From NCBI RefSeq assembly GCF_001424485.1, contig NZ_LMQC01000020.1, forward strand, positions 434,001-498,000: a DNA stretch of 64,000 nucleotides, written 5' to 3'. Each line of letters starts with the position of its first letter. Position 1 is the first letter of the stretch. Below are positions 26,679 through 35,635 of this stretch, in pieces. The notes under the pieces are model-generated. The model had not been told where the DNA came from. It did no database searches and saw only the letters and a list, made by a program, of their open reading frames with translations. Source of the DNA: Modestobacter sp. Leaf380. GTDB taxonomy: Bacteria; Actinomycetota; Actinomycetes; Mycobacteriales; Geodermatophilaceae. The translations under genes were made by a program, and so were the position numbers.

Positions 26679-29537
26679 ATGAGCCAGCCCAGCACCGACG
26701 CCGTCCCGCCGCACCGCTACACCCCGGCGCTGGCGCAGCAGATCGAGCTGTCCTGGCAGGACCGCTGGGAGGCCGAGGGCACCTTCCACACGCCCAACCC
26801 GACCGGCCGGCTGGCCGAGGGGTTCGAGCGCGTCGCCGACCGGCCCAAGGCCTTCCTGATGGACATGTTCCCGTACCCCTCCGGTGCCGGGCTGCACGTC
26901 GGGCACCCGCTGGGCTACCTGGGCACCGACGTCACCAGCCGCTTCCTGCGCATGGACGGGCACAACGTGCTGCACCCGATGGGCTACGACGCCTTCGGCC
27001 TGCCGGCGGAGCAGTTCGCCGTCCAGACCGGGCAGCACCCCCGGGTCACCACCGAGGCCAACATCGCCGCGATCTCCGCGCAGCTGCGCCGCCTGGGCGT
27101 CGACCACGACACCCGCCGCACCTTCGCCACGATCGACCCGGGCTACTACAAGTGGACCCAGTGGATCTTCACCCAGGTCTTCGGGGCCTGGTTCGACACG
27201 ACCGCCGACAAGGCCCGGCCGATCGCCGAGCTGGTCGCCGAGCTGGACGCCGGGACCCGGCAGCCCGACACCAACCCCTTCGACCGTCCGTGGGCCGAGC
27301 TGGACGAGGTCCAGCGCCGCCAGGTCGTCGACCTGCACCGGCTGGCCTACCTGAACCAGGCGCCGGTGAACTGGTGCCCGGGGCTGGGCACGGTGCTGTC
27401 CAACGAGGAGGTCACCGCCGACGGCCGCTCCGAGCGGGGCAACTTCCCGGTCTTCCGGCGTCCGCTGACCCAGTGGATGATGCGGATCACCGCCTACTCC
27501 GAGCGACTGCTGGCAGACCTGGACCGGTTGGACTGGTCGGACTCGCTCAAGCAGATGCAGCGCAACTGGATCGGCCGCTCCACCGGCGCCCGGGTCCGCT
27601 TCGGCGACGTCGAGGTCTTCACCACCCGCCCGGACACCCTCTTCGGCGCCACCTACCTGGTGCTGGCCCCCGAGCACCCACTGGTCTCCTCGCTCACCGC
27701 CGACACCTGGCCCGAGGGCGCCGACACGCGCTGGACCGCCGGTGCGCCGACGCCGGCCGAGGCGGTCGCGGCCTACCAGCTGCAGGCCTCCCGCCGCTCC
27801 GAGCTGGACCGGCAGGCCGAGGGCCGGGAGAAGACCGGCGTCTGGCTGGGGACGACGGCAGTCAACCCGCTGACCGGGGCCGACCTGCCCGTGTTCATCG
27901 CCGACTACGTGCTCACCGGCTACGGCACCGGCGCGATCATGGCCGTCCCCGGTGAGGACACCCGCGACTTCGAGTTCGCGCAGGTGTTCGGCCTGCCCGT
28001 GGTGCGCACCGTGCAGCCCCCGGAGGGCTTCGAGGGCGGCGCGTACACCGGCGCCGGCCCGATGATCAACAGCTCCAACGACCAGCTGTCGCTGGACGGC
28101 CTGGACAAGGCCACCGCGATCGCCACCGTGACCGACTGGCTGGTCGCGCACGGGCACGGCGAGGCGACGACGACCTACAAGCTGCGCGACTGGCTGTTCA
28201 GCCGGCAGCGCTACTGGGGCGAGCCGTTCCCGATCGTCTACGCCGTCGACGGTCCGGACGCCGGCCTGCCGGTCGCCGTGCCCGCCGACCAGCTGCCGGT
28301 GCTGCTCCCCGACGTCGACGACTACTCCCCGAAGACCTTCGCCGACGACGACGCCACCTCCGCGCCCGAGCCGCCGCTGTCCCGGGCCACCGAGTGGACG
28401 ACGGCGACCCTGGACCTGGGCGACGGTCCGCGGCAGTACCGCCGGGAGACCAACACGATGCCCAACTGGGCCGGGTCGTGCTGGTACTACCTGCGCTACC
28501 TGGACCCCTCCGACGACGAGCGCTTCGTCGACCCGTCGCTGGAGGCCTACTGGATGGGTCCGCGCTCCGAGGGCGACGTCGGGGGAGTGGACCTCTACGT
28601 CGGCGGTGTCGAGCACGCCGTGCTGCACCTGCTGTACGCCCGCTTCTGGCACAAGGTGCTCTTCGACCTGGGGCACGTCAGCTCCGAGGAGCCCTTCCGG
28701 CGGCTGGTCAACCAGGGCTACATCTCCGCGTACGCATACACCGACGCGCGCGGCTTCTACGTGCCGGCGGCCGACGTCGTCGAGCGGGACGGCGGCTTCT
28801 TCTACGAGGGGGAGCCGGTCGACCGCGAGTACGGGAAGATCGGCAAGAGCCTGAAGAACATGGTCACCCCCGACGACATGATCGGGGCCTACGGCGCCGA
28901 CACCTTCCGGGTGTACGAGATGTCCACCGGGCCGCTGGAGCAGTCCCGCCCCTGGGACACCAAGGCCGTCGTCGGGTCGCAGCGGCTGCTGCAGCGGGTC
29001 TGGCGGGTCGTCGTCGACGAGACGACCGGTGACGTCCGGGCCGGCGACGACGAGGTCACCGGGGACACCGCCAAGGCCCTGCACCGCGCGGTCGACGGCG
29101 TCCGCGACGGCATGGGCACGCTGCGGTTCAACGTGGCCATCGCCCGGGTCGCCGAGCTGACCAACCACCTGACCCAGGCCTACGGCCAGTCCGGTCCGGT
29201 GCCCCGTCAGGTGTGTGAGTGGCTGACCCTGCTGGTCGCACCCCTGGCCCCGCACCTGGCCGAGGAGCTGTGGTCCCGGCTGGGGCACACCGGGTCCTCG
29301 GCGTGGGCGCCGTTCCCGGTCGCGGACCCGGCGCTGCTGGTCGACGACGTCGTGCAGATCGTGGTCCAGGTCAACGGCAAGGTGCGGGCCCAGCTCGACG
29401 TGCCGGCCGACGCCGACGCCGCGGCCCTGGAGGCGGTGGCCCTGGCCGACCCGCGGATCACCGAGCTGCTGGCGGGCAAGACGGTCCGCAAGGTCATCGC
29501 GGTCCCCGGGCGACTGGTCAACGTCGTCGCCAGCTGA
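26679..29537 (+). CDS. leuS: Leucyl-tRNA synthetase
   Basis: Charges tRNA-Leu with leucine and edits mischarged products. The 952-residue class I synthetase has the HIGH-type motif HVGH (about residue 73), the CP1 editing domain starting at [21 protein letters not shown] (about residue 315) with [17 protein letters not shown], and the KMSKS-type motif GKIGKSLKN (about residue 720). A DALR-type anticodon-binding domain and C-terminal extension follow. AGGAG lies 6 bases before the ATG. Expression is likely controlled by the upstream leucine leader and terminator. Confidence 0.98.
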   Translation: MSQPSTDAVPPHRYTPALAQQIELSWQDRWEAEGTFHTPNPTGRLAEGFERVADRPKAFLMDMFPYPSGAGLHVGHPLGYLGTDVTSRFLRMDGHNVLHPMGYDAFGLPAEQFAVQTGQHPRVTTEANIAAISAQLRRLGVDHDTRRTFATIDPGYYKWTQWIFTQVFGAWFDTTADKARPIAELVAELDAGTRQPDTNPFDRPWAELDEVQRRQVVDLHRLAYLNQAPVNWCPGLGTVLSNEEVTADGRSERGNFPVFRRPLTQWMMRITAYSERLLADLDRLDWSDSLKQMQRNWIGRSTGARVRFGDVEVFTTRPDTLFGATYLVLAPEHPLVSSLTADTWPEGADTRWTAGAPTPAEAVAAYQLQASRRSELDRQAEGREKTGVWLGTTAVNPLTGADLPVFIADYVLTGYGTGAIMAVPGEDTRDFEFAQVFGLPVVRTVQPPEGFEGGAYTGAGPMINSSNDQLSLDGLDKATAIATVTDWLVAHGHGEATTTYKLRDWLFSRQRYWGEPFPIVYAVDGPDAGLPVAVPADQLPVLLPDVDDYSPKTFADDDATSAPEPPLSRATEWTTATLDLGDGPRQYRRETNTMPNWAGSCWYYLRYLDPSDDERFVDPSLEAYWMGPRSEGDVGGVDLYVGGVEHAVLHLLYARFWHKVLFDLGHVSSEEPFRRLVNQGYISAYAYTDARGFYVPAADVVERDGGFFYEGEPVDREYGKIGKSLKNMVTPDDMIGAYGADTFRVYEMSTGPLEQSRPWDTKAVVGSQRLLQRVWRVVVDETTGDVRAGDDEVTGDTAKALHRAVDGVRDGMGTLRFNVAIARVAELTNHLTQAYGQSGPVPRQVCEWLTLLVAPLAPHLAEELWSRLGHTGSSAWAPFPVADPALLVDDVVQIVVQVNGKVRAQLDVPADADAAALEAVALADPRITELLAGKTVRKVIAVPGRLVNVVAS

Positions 29538-29579
29538 CCGACCCCGTCCCCGCTGCGGTCAGTGGGGACCGGGTCGGTC
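29536..29579. terminator. Bidirectional terminator hairpin
   Basis: Arms GACCGACCC-c-GTCCCC and the complementary GGGGAC-c-GGGTCGGTC (one C-C mismatch) overlap the leuS stop and the convergent oxidoreductase stop. Confidence 0.65.
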
Positions 29580-29981
29580 GGCCGGGGTGGGGTCCGGCCG
29601 GCGCGGGGCGATCTCGATGCCGATGCCGAGTGGGCCCTGCCGTCCCGCCCGGCGGGCGGCCAGTGACGACCCGAGCCGGGACAGCCGGTACTGCCAGCCG
29701 TACCGGGCCGAGAGCGCCGCGTCCAGGCGTGGCCAGGAGTCCCCGGGCAGCAGGGTCGCGGTGCCCGCGACGTGCGGTCCGCGGACCCGGCCTCGGGCGT
29801 CGCAGTCGGCCAGCAGCACGTCCGAGGTGTGCCGCAGGCGCTTGACCTTGCCGGCGTCGGGGTTGGTCCACACCAGCCGGACGTCGCCGTCCGGGGCGCA
29901 CCAGACGGGTGTGGTGACCGGGGTGCCGTTGCGCCGGTAGGTGGTCAGCGCGACGTAGCGGCCCGCCGGCAGACCGCTCAT
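29559..29981 (-). CDS. PPOX-class (F420/flavin-dependent) oxidoreductase
   Basis: A 140-residue split-barrel protein: [62 protein letters not shown] fits the N-terminal beta-barrel of PPOX-class F420-dependent or pyridoxamine-oxidase-like enzymes. The 'T..K..R.R....V....' phosphate-binding segment ([12 protein letters not shown]) is present. Whether the cofactor is F420 or FMN cannot be decided. ATG 29981 overlaps the lipB stop (ATGA), so it is translated together with lipB. Confidence 0.82.
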   Translation of the reverse strand: MSGLPAGRYVALTTYRRNGTPVTTPVWCAPDGDVRLVWTNPDAGKVKRLRHTSDVLLADCDARGRVRGPHVAGTATLLPGDSWPRLDAALSARYGWQYRLSRLGSSLAARRAGRQGPLGIGIEIAPRRPDPTPADRPGPH

Positions 29982-30622
29982 CCGACCAGGGTGGGAGTCA
30001 GCACCGACCGCATCGCGGACTCGACCGGGTCCAGCAGCTCGGCCACGGTGACGTCGCGACCCAGCTCGGCGGTCAGCGAGGTGACCCCGGCGTCGACGAT
30101 CCCGCACGGGATGATGCCGGCGAAGCCCGCGGAGAGGTCGGGGTCGCCGTTGAGGGCGAAGCCGTGCATGGTGACGCCCTTGGCCACCCGCACGCCGATC
30201 GCGGCGATCTTGCGGTCGGGCCCTCGGTCGTCGGCCCGGACCCAGACGCCGCTGCGGCCCTCCACCTGCTCGGTGACGACGCCGAGGTCACCGCAGACGG
30301 CCATCAGCGCGACCTCGAGCCGGCGGACGTGCGCCACGACGTCGACCGGGTCGGGCAGCGCCACGATCGGGTAGCCGACGAGCTGGCCGGGACCGTGCCA
30401 GGTGATCTTGCCGCCACGGTCGACGTCGACCACGGGCGTGCCGTCCTGCGGCTTCTCGTGGTCCAGGGTGCGGCGGCCGGCGGTGTAGACCGACGGGTGC
30501 TCCAGCAGCAACATCGTGTCGCGACCCGTCCCGGCGACGCGGGCCGCGTGCAGCTCGCGCTGGCGCGCCCAGGCCTCCTCGTAGTCGACGGTCCCCGCCC
30601 GCACCACCACCAGATCGGTCAC
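29978..30622 (-). CDS. lipB: Lipoyl(octanoyl) transferase
   Basis: LipB transfers octanoate from acyl carrier protein to lipoyl domains, the step before LipA. The 214-residue protein has [17 protein letters not shown], the catalytic Lys in KIAAIGVRV and the catalytic Cys in GIIPCGI. TAGGCT lies 6 bases before GTG 30622 (leaderless layout). lipA lies on the same strand about 7 kb further on, separated by leuS and other genes, an arrangement looser than the lipB-lipA operon of mycobacteria. Confidence 0.96.
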   Translation of the reverse strand: MTDLVVVRAGTVDYEEAWARQRELHAARVAGTGRDTMLLLEHPSVYTAGRRTLDHEKPQDGTPVVDVDRGGKITWHGPGQLVGYPIVALPDPVDVVAHVRRLEVALMAVCGDLGVVTEQVEGRSGVWVRADDRGPDRKIAAIGVRVAKGVTMHGFALNGDPDLSAGFAGIIPCGIVDAGVTSLTAELGRDVTVAELLDPVESAMRSVLTPTLVG

Positions 30623-30662
30623 CGGCCCAGCCTAGGCCCCGCCGGCCGACCGGTGCCGGCCG

Positions 30663-31412
30663 TCACCGCAGCCGCCGGGGGGCGATGCGGGTCTCCTCGG
30701 CCTCGGTCCCGTCCGGGGCCTGCCCGGGCAGTCGACGGACGTGCCAGGCGGAGGTGCCCGGCCGGTCCGCGACGGCCTCGACCAGCTCGGTGCCCCGGTA
30801 GACCAGGCCGACGCCGTCCTCGGAGGCGTAGCCGGCGGGGAGCGTGCCGTCCCCGACCAGCCGGCGGTACAGCGGCCGGCGTCCGGGCTCGGAGTCGTGG
30901 TGCACCGAGTTCGAGTGCGGCAGCAGCGCCAGCCCGTTCGTCACCGGCCGCAGGTGCGGGCCGAAGCTGTCGGTGGTGCCGCCGACGTGCCAGCACAGCG
31001 ACCCGGCCGAGACACCCCCCAGCACCACCCCGGCGCGCCAGGCCTCGGCGAGGACCTCGTCCAGGCCGTGCACCCGCCAGACGGCGAGCAGGTTGGCGAC
31101 GCTGCCGCCGCCCACCCAGACGACGTCCTGGGCCAGCAGGTGCGCCCGCACGTCGGCCACCGTCGGCATCGTGAACAGGCTCAGGTGCGAGACGTCCACC
31201 GGGCGGCCGGCGAAGGCGGCGTAGAAGGCCCCGACCCGGGCTGGGTCGTCTCCCGTGGCCGTGGCGAGGTGGCAGATGCGGGGCCGCCCCGGCGCCCCGG
31301 CCAGGTCGAAGGCCAGGTCGAACACCGGACCCGGGGACCAGTCGTACGGGCCCCGGGCGCGGGAGTCGAACCCGATGCTGGTGGCCAGGACGGTCGGGGC
31401 GGAAGCGGTCAC
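30663..31412 (-). CDS. Peptidase E-like protein (family S51)
   Basis: A 249-residue hydrolase of the class I GATase-like S51 fold. The nucleophile Ser is in GVSAGSLCW and the segment VWVGGGSVANLLAVW precedes it, as in peptidase E/cyanophycinase-type proteins. Dipeptidase E cleaves Asp-X dipeptides; the substrate is unproven here. The GTG start at 31412 overlaps the stop of the FAD oxidoreductase (GTGA), so the two are coupled. Confidence 0.85.
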   Translation of the reverse strand: MTASAPTVLATSIGFDSRARGPYDWSPGPVFDLAFDLAGAPGRPRICHLATATGDDPARVGAFYAAFAGRPVDVSHLSLFTMPTVADVRAHLLAQDVVWVGGGSVANLLAVWRVHGLDEVLAEAWRAGVVLGGVSAGSLCWHVGGTTDSFGPHLRPVTNGLALLPHSNSVHHDSEPGRRPLYRRLVGDGTLPAGYASEDGVGLVYRGTELVEAVADRPGTSAWHVRRLPGQAPDGTEAEETRIAPRRLR

Positions 31413-32644
31413 CGGGCGACCTGCAGCCGGGCCAGCACGGCCCGCGCCGTCCGGGCCCCGCTGGCCATCGCGCCCTGGATCGAGGGGGTGTCCCGGTGGT
31501 CGCCGCACACGAAGAGCCCGCCGCCCAGGTCCACGGGCCGACGGTGCTGCAGCGGGACGGTGGCGGCCGGCTGGGCGCCGGTGACCGTGACGCTGGTCAG
31601 GTGCTCCAGGTCGGTGGTGGCCACGCCCTGCGCCCGCGCGACCTCCTCCCGTACCCCGGCCTCCGTGGTCGGCTGCAGGGTCGAGCTGGCCACCAGGGCC
31701 CGGCCGTCGGGGCTGTAGGCCGGCTGGGCGTCGCTGACGACGACGGAGTTGACCAGCCGGCCGCCCGGGCTGCCCAGCACGATGAGCGGTGCGTCCCAGG
31801 GCGAGGTGGGCAGCACGTGCAGGTGGGTGGTGACCTGCCGCGGGGCAGCGGCCTGGACGGTGGGCAGCAGCCGGGACGCCGTCCCGGGGTCGGTGGCGAC
31901 GACGACCGCATCGGCGCGGGTGGTGCCCTCCGCCGTCCGCACGCCGGTGCCCTCGACGGCGGTGACCTCGGTGCCCAGGTGCCGGGAGGCCGCGGGCAGC
32001 CGGTCGGCCAGCTGCTCGCCGACTGACTGCATGCCCCGCGCGGGCAGGCCGATCCGGCCGCGGACGAAGCTGCGCCACAGCAGGTCCAGGTAGCGGCTGG
32101 AGGTGGCGAGCTCGGACTCCAGCAGCACGCCGGACAGGAAGGGGCGGAAGAACCGCTCCAGGGCCACGTCGCCGACCCGTGCGGCCCGCAGGGCCTGCTC
32201 TGCCGTGCGCTCGGGGGCGGCGAGCAGCCGGTCGACGGGCAGGTAGCCGGCGCGGGCGGAGAACAGGCCGATCGCCGCCTCCCGCAGCAGGTTCCCGATG
32301 GGCGCCCGGACGGTGTCCAGCAGGGCCGTGGGGTGCTCCCGGGGGTCGACCACCCGGTGTGCCCGCCCGTCCACCCAGAGGACGGCGCCGGTCCAGAACC
32401 AGCCCAGGTCCAGGGCCTCGAGGTCGAGGTCGGCCGCCGCCCGTGGGTAGCCGGTGTTCAGCACCTGGAAGCCCCGGTCGACGGTGAAGCCGTCGAGCCG
32501 CTCGGTGGTCAACCGGCCGCCGACGTGGTCGGCGGCGTCGACGAGGTGGACGTCGCGGCCGGCCGCGGCCAACCGGGTGGCCACCGACAGCCCCGCCAGC
32601 CCGGCACCCACGACGACGACCTCGACCCGGTCCGGCAGCGACAT
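31409..32644 (-). CDS. NAD(P)/FAD-dependent oxidoreductase (amine oxidase/phytoene desaturase type)
   Basis: A 411-residue flavoprotein with an N-terminal Rossmann FAD motif VVVVGAGLAGLSVATRLAAAGRDVHLVDAADHVGGRL and the TERLDGFTVDRGFQVLNTGYP segment typical of protoporphyrinogen oxidase, amine oxidase and carotenoid desaturase-like proteins. The C-terminal FAD contact LFVCGDHRDTPSIQGAMASGARTA is intact. The substrate is unknown; no carotenoid genes adjoin it. TAGGTT lies 6 bases before the ATG (leaderless layout). It is divergent from the kinase gene. Confidence 0.88.
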   Translation of the reverse strand: MSLPDRVEVVVVGAGLAGLSVATRLAAAGRDVHLVDAADHVGGRLTTERLDGFTVDRGFQVLNTGYPRAAADLDLEALDLGWFWTGAVLWVDGRAHRVVDPREHPTALLDTVRAPIGNLLREAAIGLFSARAGYLPVDRLLAAPERTAEQALRAARVGDVALERFFRPFLSGVLLESELATSSRYLDLLWRSFVRGRIGLPARGMQSVGEQLADRLPAASRHLGTEVTAVEGTGVRTAEGTTRADAVVVATDPGTASRLLPTVQAAAPRQVTTHLHVLPTSPWDAPLIVLGSPGGRLVNSVVVSDAQPAYSPDGRALVASSTLQPTTEAGVREEVARAQGVATTDLEHLTSVTVTGAQPAATVPLQHRRPVDLGGGLFVCGDHRDTPSIQGAMASGARTARAVLARLQVAR

Positions 32645-32763
32645 GCCCTGAACCTAGGCGGGTGCACGCCGGCCGACCCCTCGGGTGCCACGGGCTGTGG
32701 ACGCGGCCCCGCCTGTGGACAGCGCCGCGCGTGCGGCGCCGCACCCGCCTACCGTCCCCGGCC

Positions 32764-34521
32764 ATGTCCGAGCCCCCGCCGTCCACCCCCGCGGCCCCAC
32801 CCGTCGTCCCGGGGTACGTGCTGGAGGAGCTGCTGGGACGCGGTGGCTCCGGTGAGGTGTGGCGGGCGCGTCCTCGCGGAGGCGGTGTCGGGGTCGCGGT
32901 GAAGGTGCTGCACGTCGGCGACCCCGCCCGTCAGGACCGGGAGGCCGCGCTGCTGGCGGAGCTCGACCACCCGCACCTGGTCCGGCTCGTCGAGGTCGTG
33001 CACCGGGGGCTGCGCGGCGGGGGCACCCAGGTGGCCCTGGTGCTGGACCTGCTGCCCGGCGGCAGCCTGGCCCGGCTGCTCGCCCGCCGGGGGCGACTGC
33101 GCCCGGGCGAGGTGGTCACCGCGATCGCGCCGGTCGCTGCCGCGCTGGCCCACGCGCACGAGCGCGGCATCGTGCACGGCGACCTCTCCCCGGGCAACGT
33201 GGTCTTCACCGCCGAGGGCCGTCCGGTGCTCACCGACCTGGGCGTGGGCCGGGTGCTCGGGCAGACCTCCGACGTCGAGGTCACCCCGGCCTACGTCGAC
33301 CCGGTGGTGGCGCGGGGCGGTGCGCCGGGGCCGGCCTCCGACGTCTTCGGCGTGGCGGCGGCGGCGTTCCACGCCCTCACCGGCGTCCCGCCGTGGAACG
33401 CCGCCGGTGCGGCCGCCACGCTGCGGGTCGCCGCCGAGGGGCAGGTGCCCGACCTCGGGCTGCTCGCCCCCGAGGCCCCCGAGGAGCTGGTGGCCGTGGT
33501 CGAGCGCGGGTTGTCCCCGCACCCGCACCTGCGCGGCACCGCCGCGGCCTTCGCCCTGGACCTGCGGCACGCCTGCCGCCCCGAGCGGATCGCGATGCCC
33601 CGCTCCGGGGTGGAGGACGCGCTGCTGGCCCGCACCGGTCAGGTGTCCCGCACCGAGCTGACCCACCAGGTGCGCCGCCCGCCGGGGGCGCACTCCGCTC
33701 CGGAGGACCGGGGCCGGTGGGCCACGCTGCGGTCACGGGTGCCACTCGGGTCCAGGGGAGTGGTCGCCGCCGCCCGCCGGACGGCGGCTGCCGTTGCCGT
33801 CCTCGCCGCCCTGGCCGCGGCGGTGTGGGTGGGGGTGCAGTGGGGCGGGACCGGTGCGGTCCCCGACGCCGCCGTCCCCGCTGCCGGGTCGGCGGAGCTG
33901 GCGACCGGGCCGGACGCGGGAGAGCCGAGGCCGCCGGAGTCCACGTCCCCGGCGACGACGTCCCCAGGCACGTCGTCGCCTGGACCCAGCACGACCGCGG
34001 GACCCAGCACGACAGCGGGACCCAGCACGACGGCAGGACCCAGGACGACGCCGGGATCGAACACGGCGCCCGGGCCCGGCCCCGTGCCGACCGCCGCCCC
34101 GGGGGCGCCGACGGCCCCCGCCGACGCCGCCGGCTGGCAGGCCCTGGTCAGCAGCCTGTACGAGGCCCGCGCCGACGCCTACGCAGCGGGGGCCGCCGGT
34201 CAGCTGAGCGGGGTCTACGCAGCTGACAGCCCGCTGCTGGCCGCGGACACGGCCGGGCTGACCGCGGTGACCGCAGCCGGCGGACGCTGGTCCGGGTTCG
34301 CCCCGGTGGTCGAGGAGGTCACCGCGACCACCGCGCCAGCACCGCAGGGCGACTCCGACCAGGTGGTCCTCACCCTGGTCGACCGGGTGCCGGCCTACGC
34401 GGTCGAGGACCGGGAGGGCAGACGCACCGAGCTGGCCGGCCGGGAGCCCGCCGAGGTCACGATGACCCTGGTCCGGACGCCGGCGGGCTGGCGGGTGCTG
34501 GACGCCCGTCGCGGCCCGTGA
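32764..34521 (+). CDS. Transmembrane Ser/Thr protein kinase
   Basis: A 585-residue PknB-type kinase. Gly-rich loop GRGGSGEVW (about residues 26-34), VAVK Lys, catalytic loop HGDLSPGNVVF (HGD rather than HRD, with catalytic Asp and Asn kept) and DLG in place of DFG are present. A TM helix spans about residues 340-360. A Pro/Ser/Thr-rich linker includes three exact repeats of PSTTAG encoded by an 18-bp DNA repeat (about 33985-34040). The extracellular C-terminal domain (about 460-585) has no PASTA pattern. It probably phosphorylates envelope proteins. TACCGT lies 8 bases before the ATG. HGD and DLG are unusual, but the key catalytic residues remain. Confidence 0.9.
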   Translation: MSEPPPSTPAAPPVVPGYVLEELLGRGGSGEVWRARPRGGGVGVAVKVLHVGDPARQDREAALLAELDHPHLVRLVEVVHRGLRGGGTQVALVLDLLPGGSLARLLARRGRLRPGEVVTAIAPVAAALAHAHERGIVHGDLSPGNVVFTAEGRPVLTDLGVGRVLGQTSDVEVTPAYVDPVVARGGAPGPASDVFGVAAAAFHALTGVPPWNAAGAAATLRVAAEGQVPDLGLLAPEAPEELVAVVERGLSPHPHLRGTAAAFALDLRHACRPERIAMPRSGVEDALLARTGQVSRTELTHQVRRPPGAHSAPEDRGRWATLRSRVPLGSRGVVAAARRTAAAVAVLAALAAAVWVGVQWGGTGAVPDAAVPAAGSAELATGPDAGEPRPPESTSPATTSPGTSSPGPSTTAGPSTTAGPSTTAGPRTTPGSNTAPGPGPVPTAAPGAPTAPADAAGWQALVSSLYEARADAYAAGAAGQLSGVYAADSPLLAADTAGLTAVTAAGGRWSGFAPVVEEVTATTAPAPQGDSDQVVLTLVDRVPAYAVEDREGRRTELAGREPAEVTMTLVRTPAGWRVLDARRGP

Positions 34522-34569
34522 GGACCGGGCCGGGTGCGCCCGTTGCCCGGGGCGACCGGGGTCGGTCCG

Positions 34570-35475
34570 TCAGTCCTGGGCGACGGCCCAGCGCAGCGCG
34601 GACTCCACGTCGCCGTGGGTGAAGCGGTACCCGGACTCCATGAGGACGCGGGGGAGGGCCCGCTGGCCGGCCAGCACCCCGGCGCCCGCGAACTCACCGA
34701 GCACCAGGGAGAGCGCGAAGCCGGGGACCGGGACCAGGGTGGGCCGGTGCAGCACCCGGCCCAGCGCCTCGGTGAAGGCCGCGTTGGTGACCGGCTCGGG
34801 ACCGGTCAGATCGACCGGTCCGGCGACGTCTGCGGTGAGCAGGAAGCGGATCGCGTCCACCTCGTCGCGCAGGCTGATCCAGGGCCACCACTGGTCCCCG
34901 GACCCGAGCTTGCCGCCCACACCCAGGGCGAACAACGGCTTGAGCTTGGCCATCATGCCGCCCTTGCCGAGGACCAGCCCGGTCCGCAGGTGCGCGACCC
35001 GGATGCCGTCCCGCTCGGCGGGTGCGGTGGCCGCCTCCCACTGCACGCACACGTCGGCCAGGAAGTCCGTGCCGCGAGGGCTCTGCTCGTCCAGCACGGT
35101 GTCCCCGCCGTCGCCGTAGTACCCGACGGCCGAGGCGGACAGCAGCACCCGCGGGCGGGAGGGGTCGGCCGCGGCGGCGTCGGCCAGGGCCTGGGCCACC
35201 GTGCGGGTGCTGTCGACCCGGCTCTGCACGACCTCCCGCTTGTAGGAGTCGGTCCAGCGCTTGTCGCCGATGCCCACACCGGCCAGGTTCACCACGGCGT
35301 CGACGTCGGCCAGCACCCCCGGGGCGAGCTCGCCGTGGGAGGGGTCCCAGCGGTGCTCGTCGGCCGTGCGGGGGGTGCGGCGGACCAGCCGGAGCACCTC
35401 GTGCCCTTCGGCGCGCAGGGTCCGCAGCAGTTCGGTGCCCACCAGACCGGACGAGCCGGTCACCGCGATCTTCAT
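34570..35475 (-). CDS. TIGR01777-family epimerase
   Basis: A 301-residue short-chain dehydrogenase-like protein with the N-terminal NAD(P) motif MKIAVTGSSGLVGTELLRTL and NLAGVGIGD of the TIGR01777/SulA-type epimerase family. The C-terminal DUF1731-like part (PTLVPVPGFALSLVLGEFAG, ESGYRFTHGDVESALR) is present. Substrate unknown. ATG 35475 has GGAGGTCATCGAGACC upstream. It follows sucB on the same strand, as in many actinobacteria, but a strong terminator separates them. Confidence 0.9.
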   Translation of the reverse strand: MKIAVTGSSGLVGTELLRTLRAEGHEVLRLVRRTPRTADEHRWDPSHGELAPGVLADVDAVVNLAGVGIGDKRWTDSYKREVVQSRVDSTRTVAQALADAAAADPSRPRVLLSASAVGYYGDGGDTVLDEQSPRGTDFLADVCVQWEAATAPAERDGIRVAHLRTGLVLGKGGMMAKLKPLFALGVGGKLGSGDQWWPWISLRDEVDAIRFLLTADVAGPVDLTGPEPVTNAAFTEALGRVLHRPTLVPVPGFALSLVLGEFAGAGVLAGQRALPRVLMESGYRFTHGDVESALRWAVAQD

Positions 35476-35581
35476 GGTCTCGATGACCTCCGGGTCGGTC
35501 GTGCGTGCGGGTCGTACGGACAGGAGAGGGCGGGTCGGTCCGGGCGGTCAGCCGTGCGGTGCCCGGGTCCGGCCCCACCGA

Positions 35582-35617
35582 CACCTCGGGCCCCGGCGAT
35601 CGCCGGGGCCCGAGGTG
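35582..35617 (-). terminator. Terminator after the sucB-type gene
   Basis: A perfect 16-bp palindrome (CACCTCGGGCCCCGGC and its complement, GATC loop) follows the E2 gene stop by 18 bases. Confidence 0.85.
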
Positions 35618-35635
35618 GTGGAGCGGTGTGTCAGC

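Noticed and set aside
26604-29288. Long minus-strand frame opposite leuS
   Set aside because: Antisense shadow with no recognisable domain; leuS is certain.
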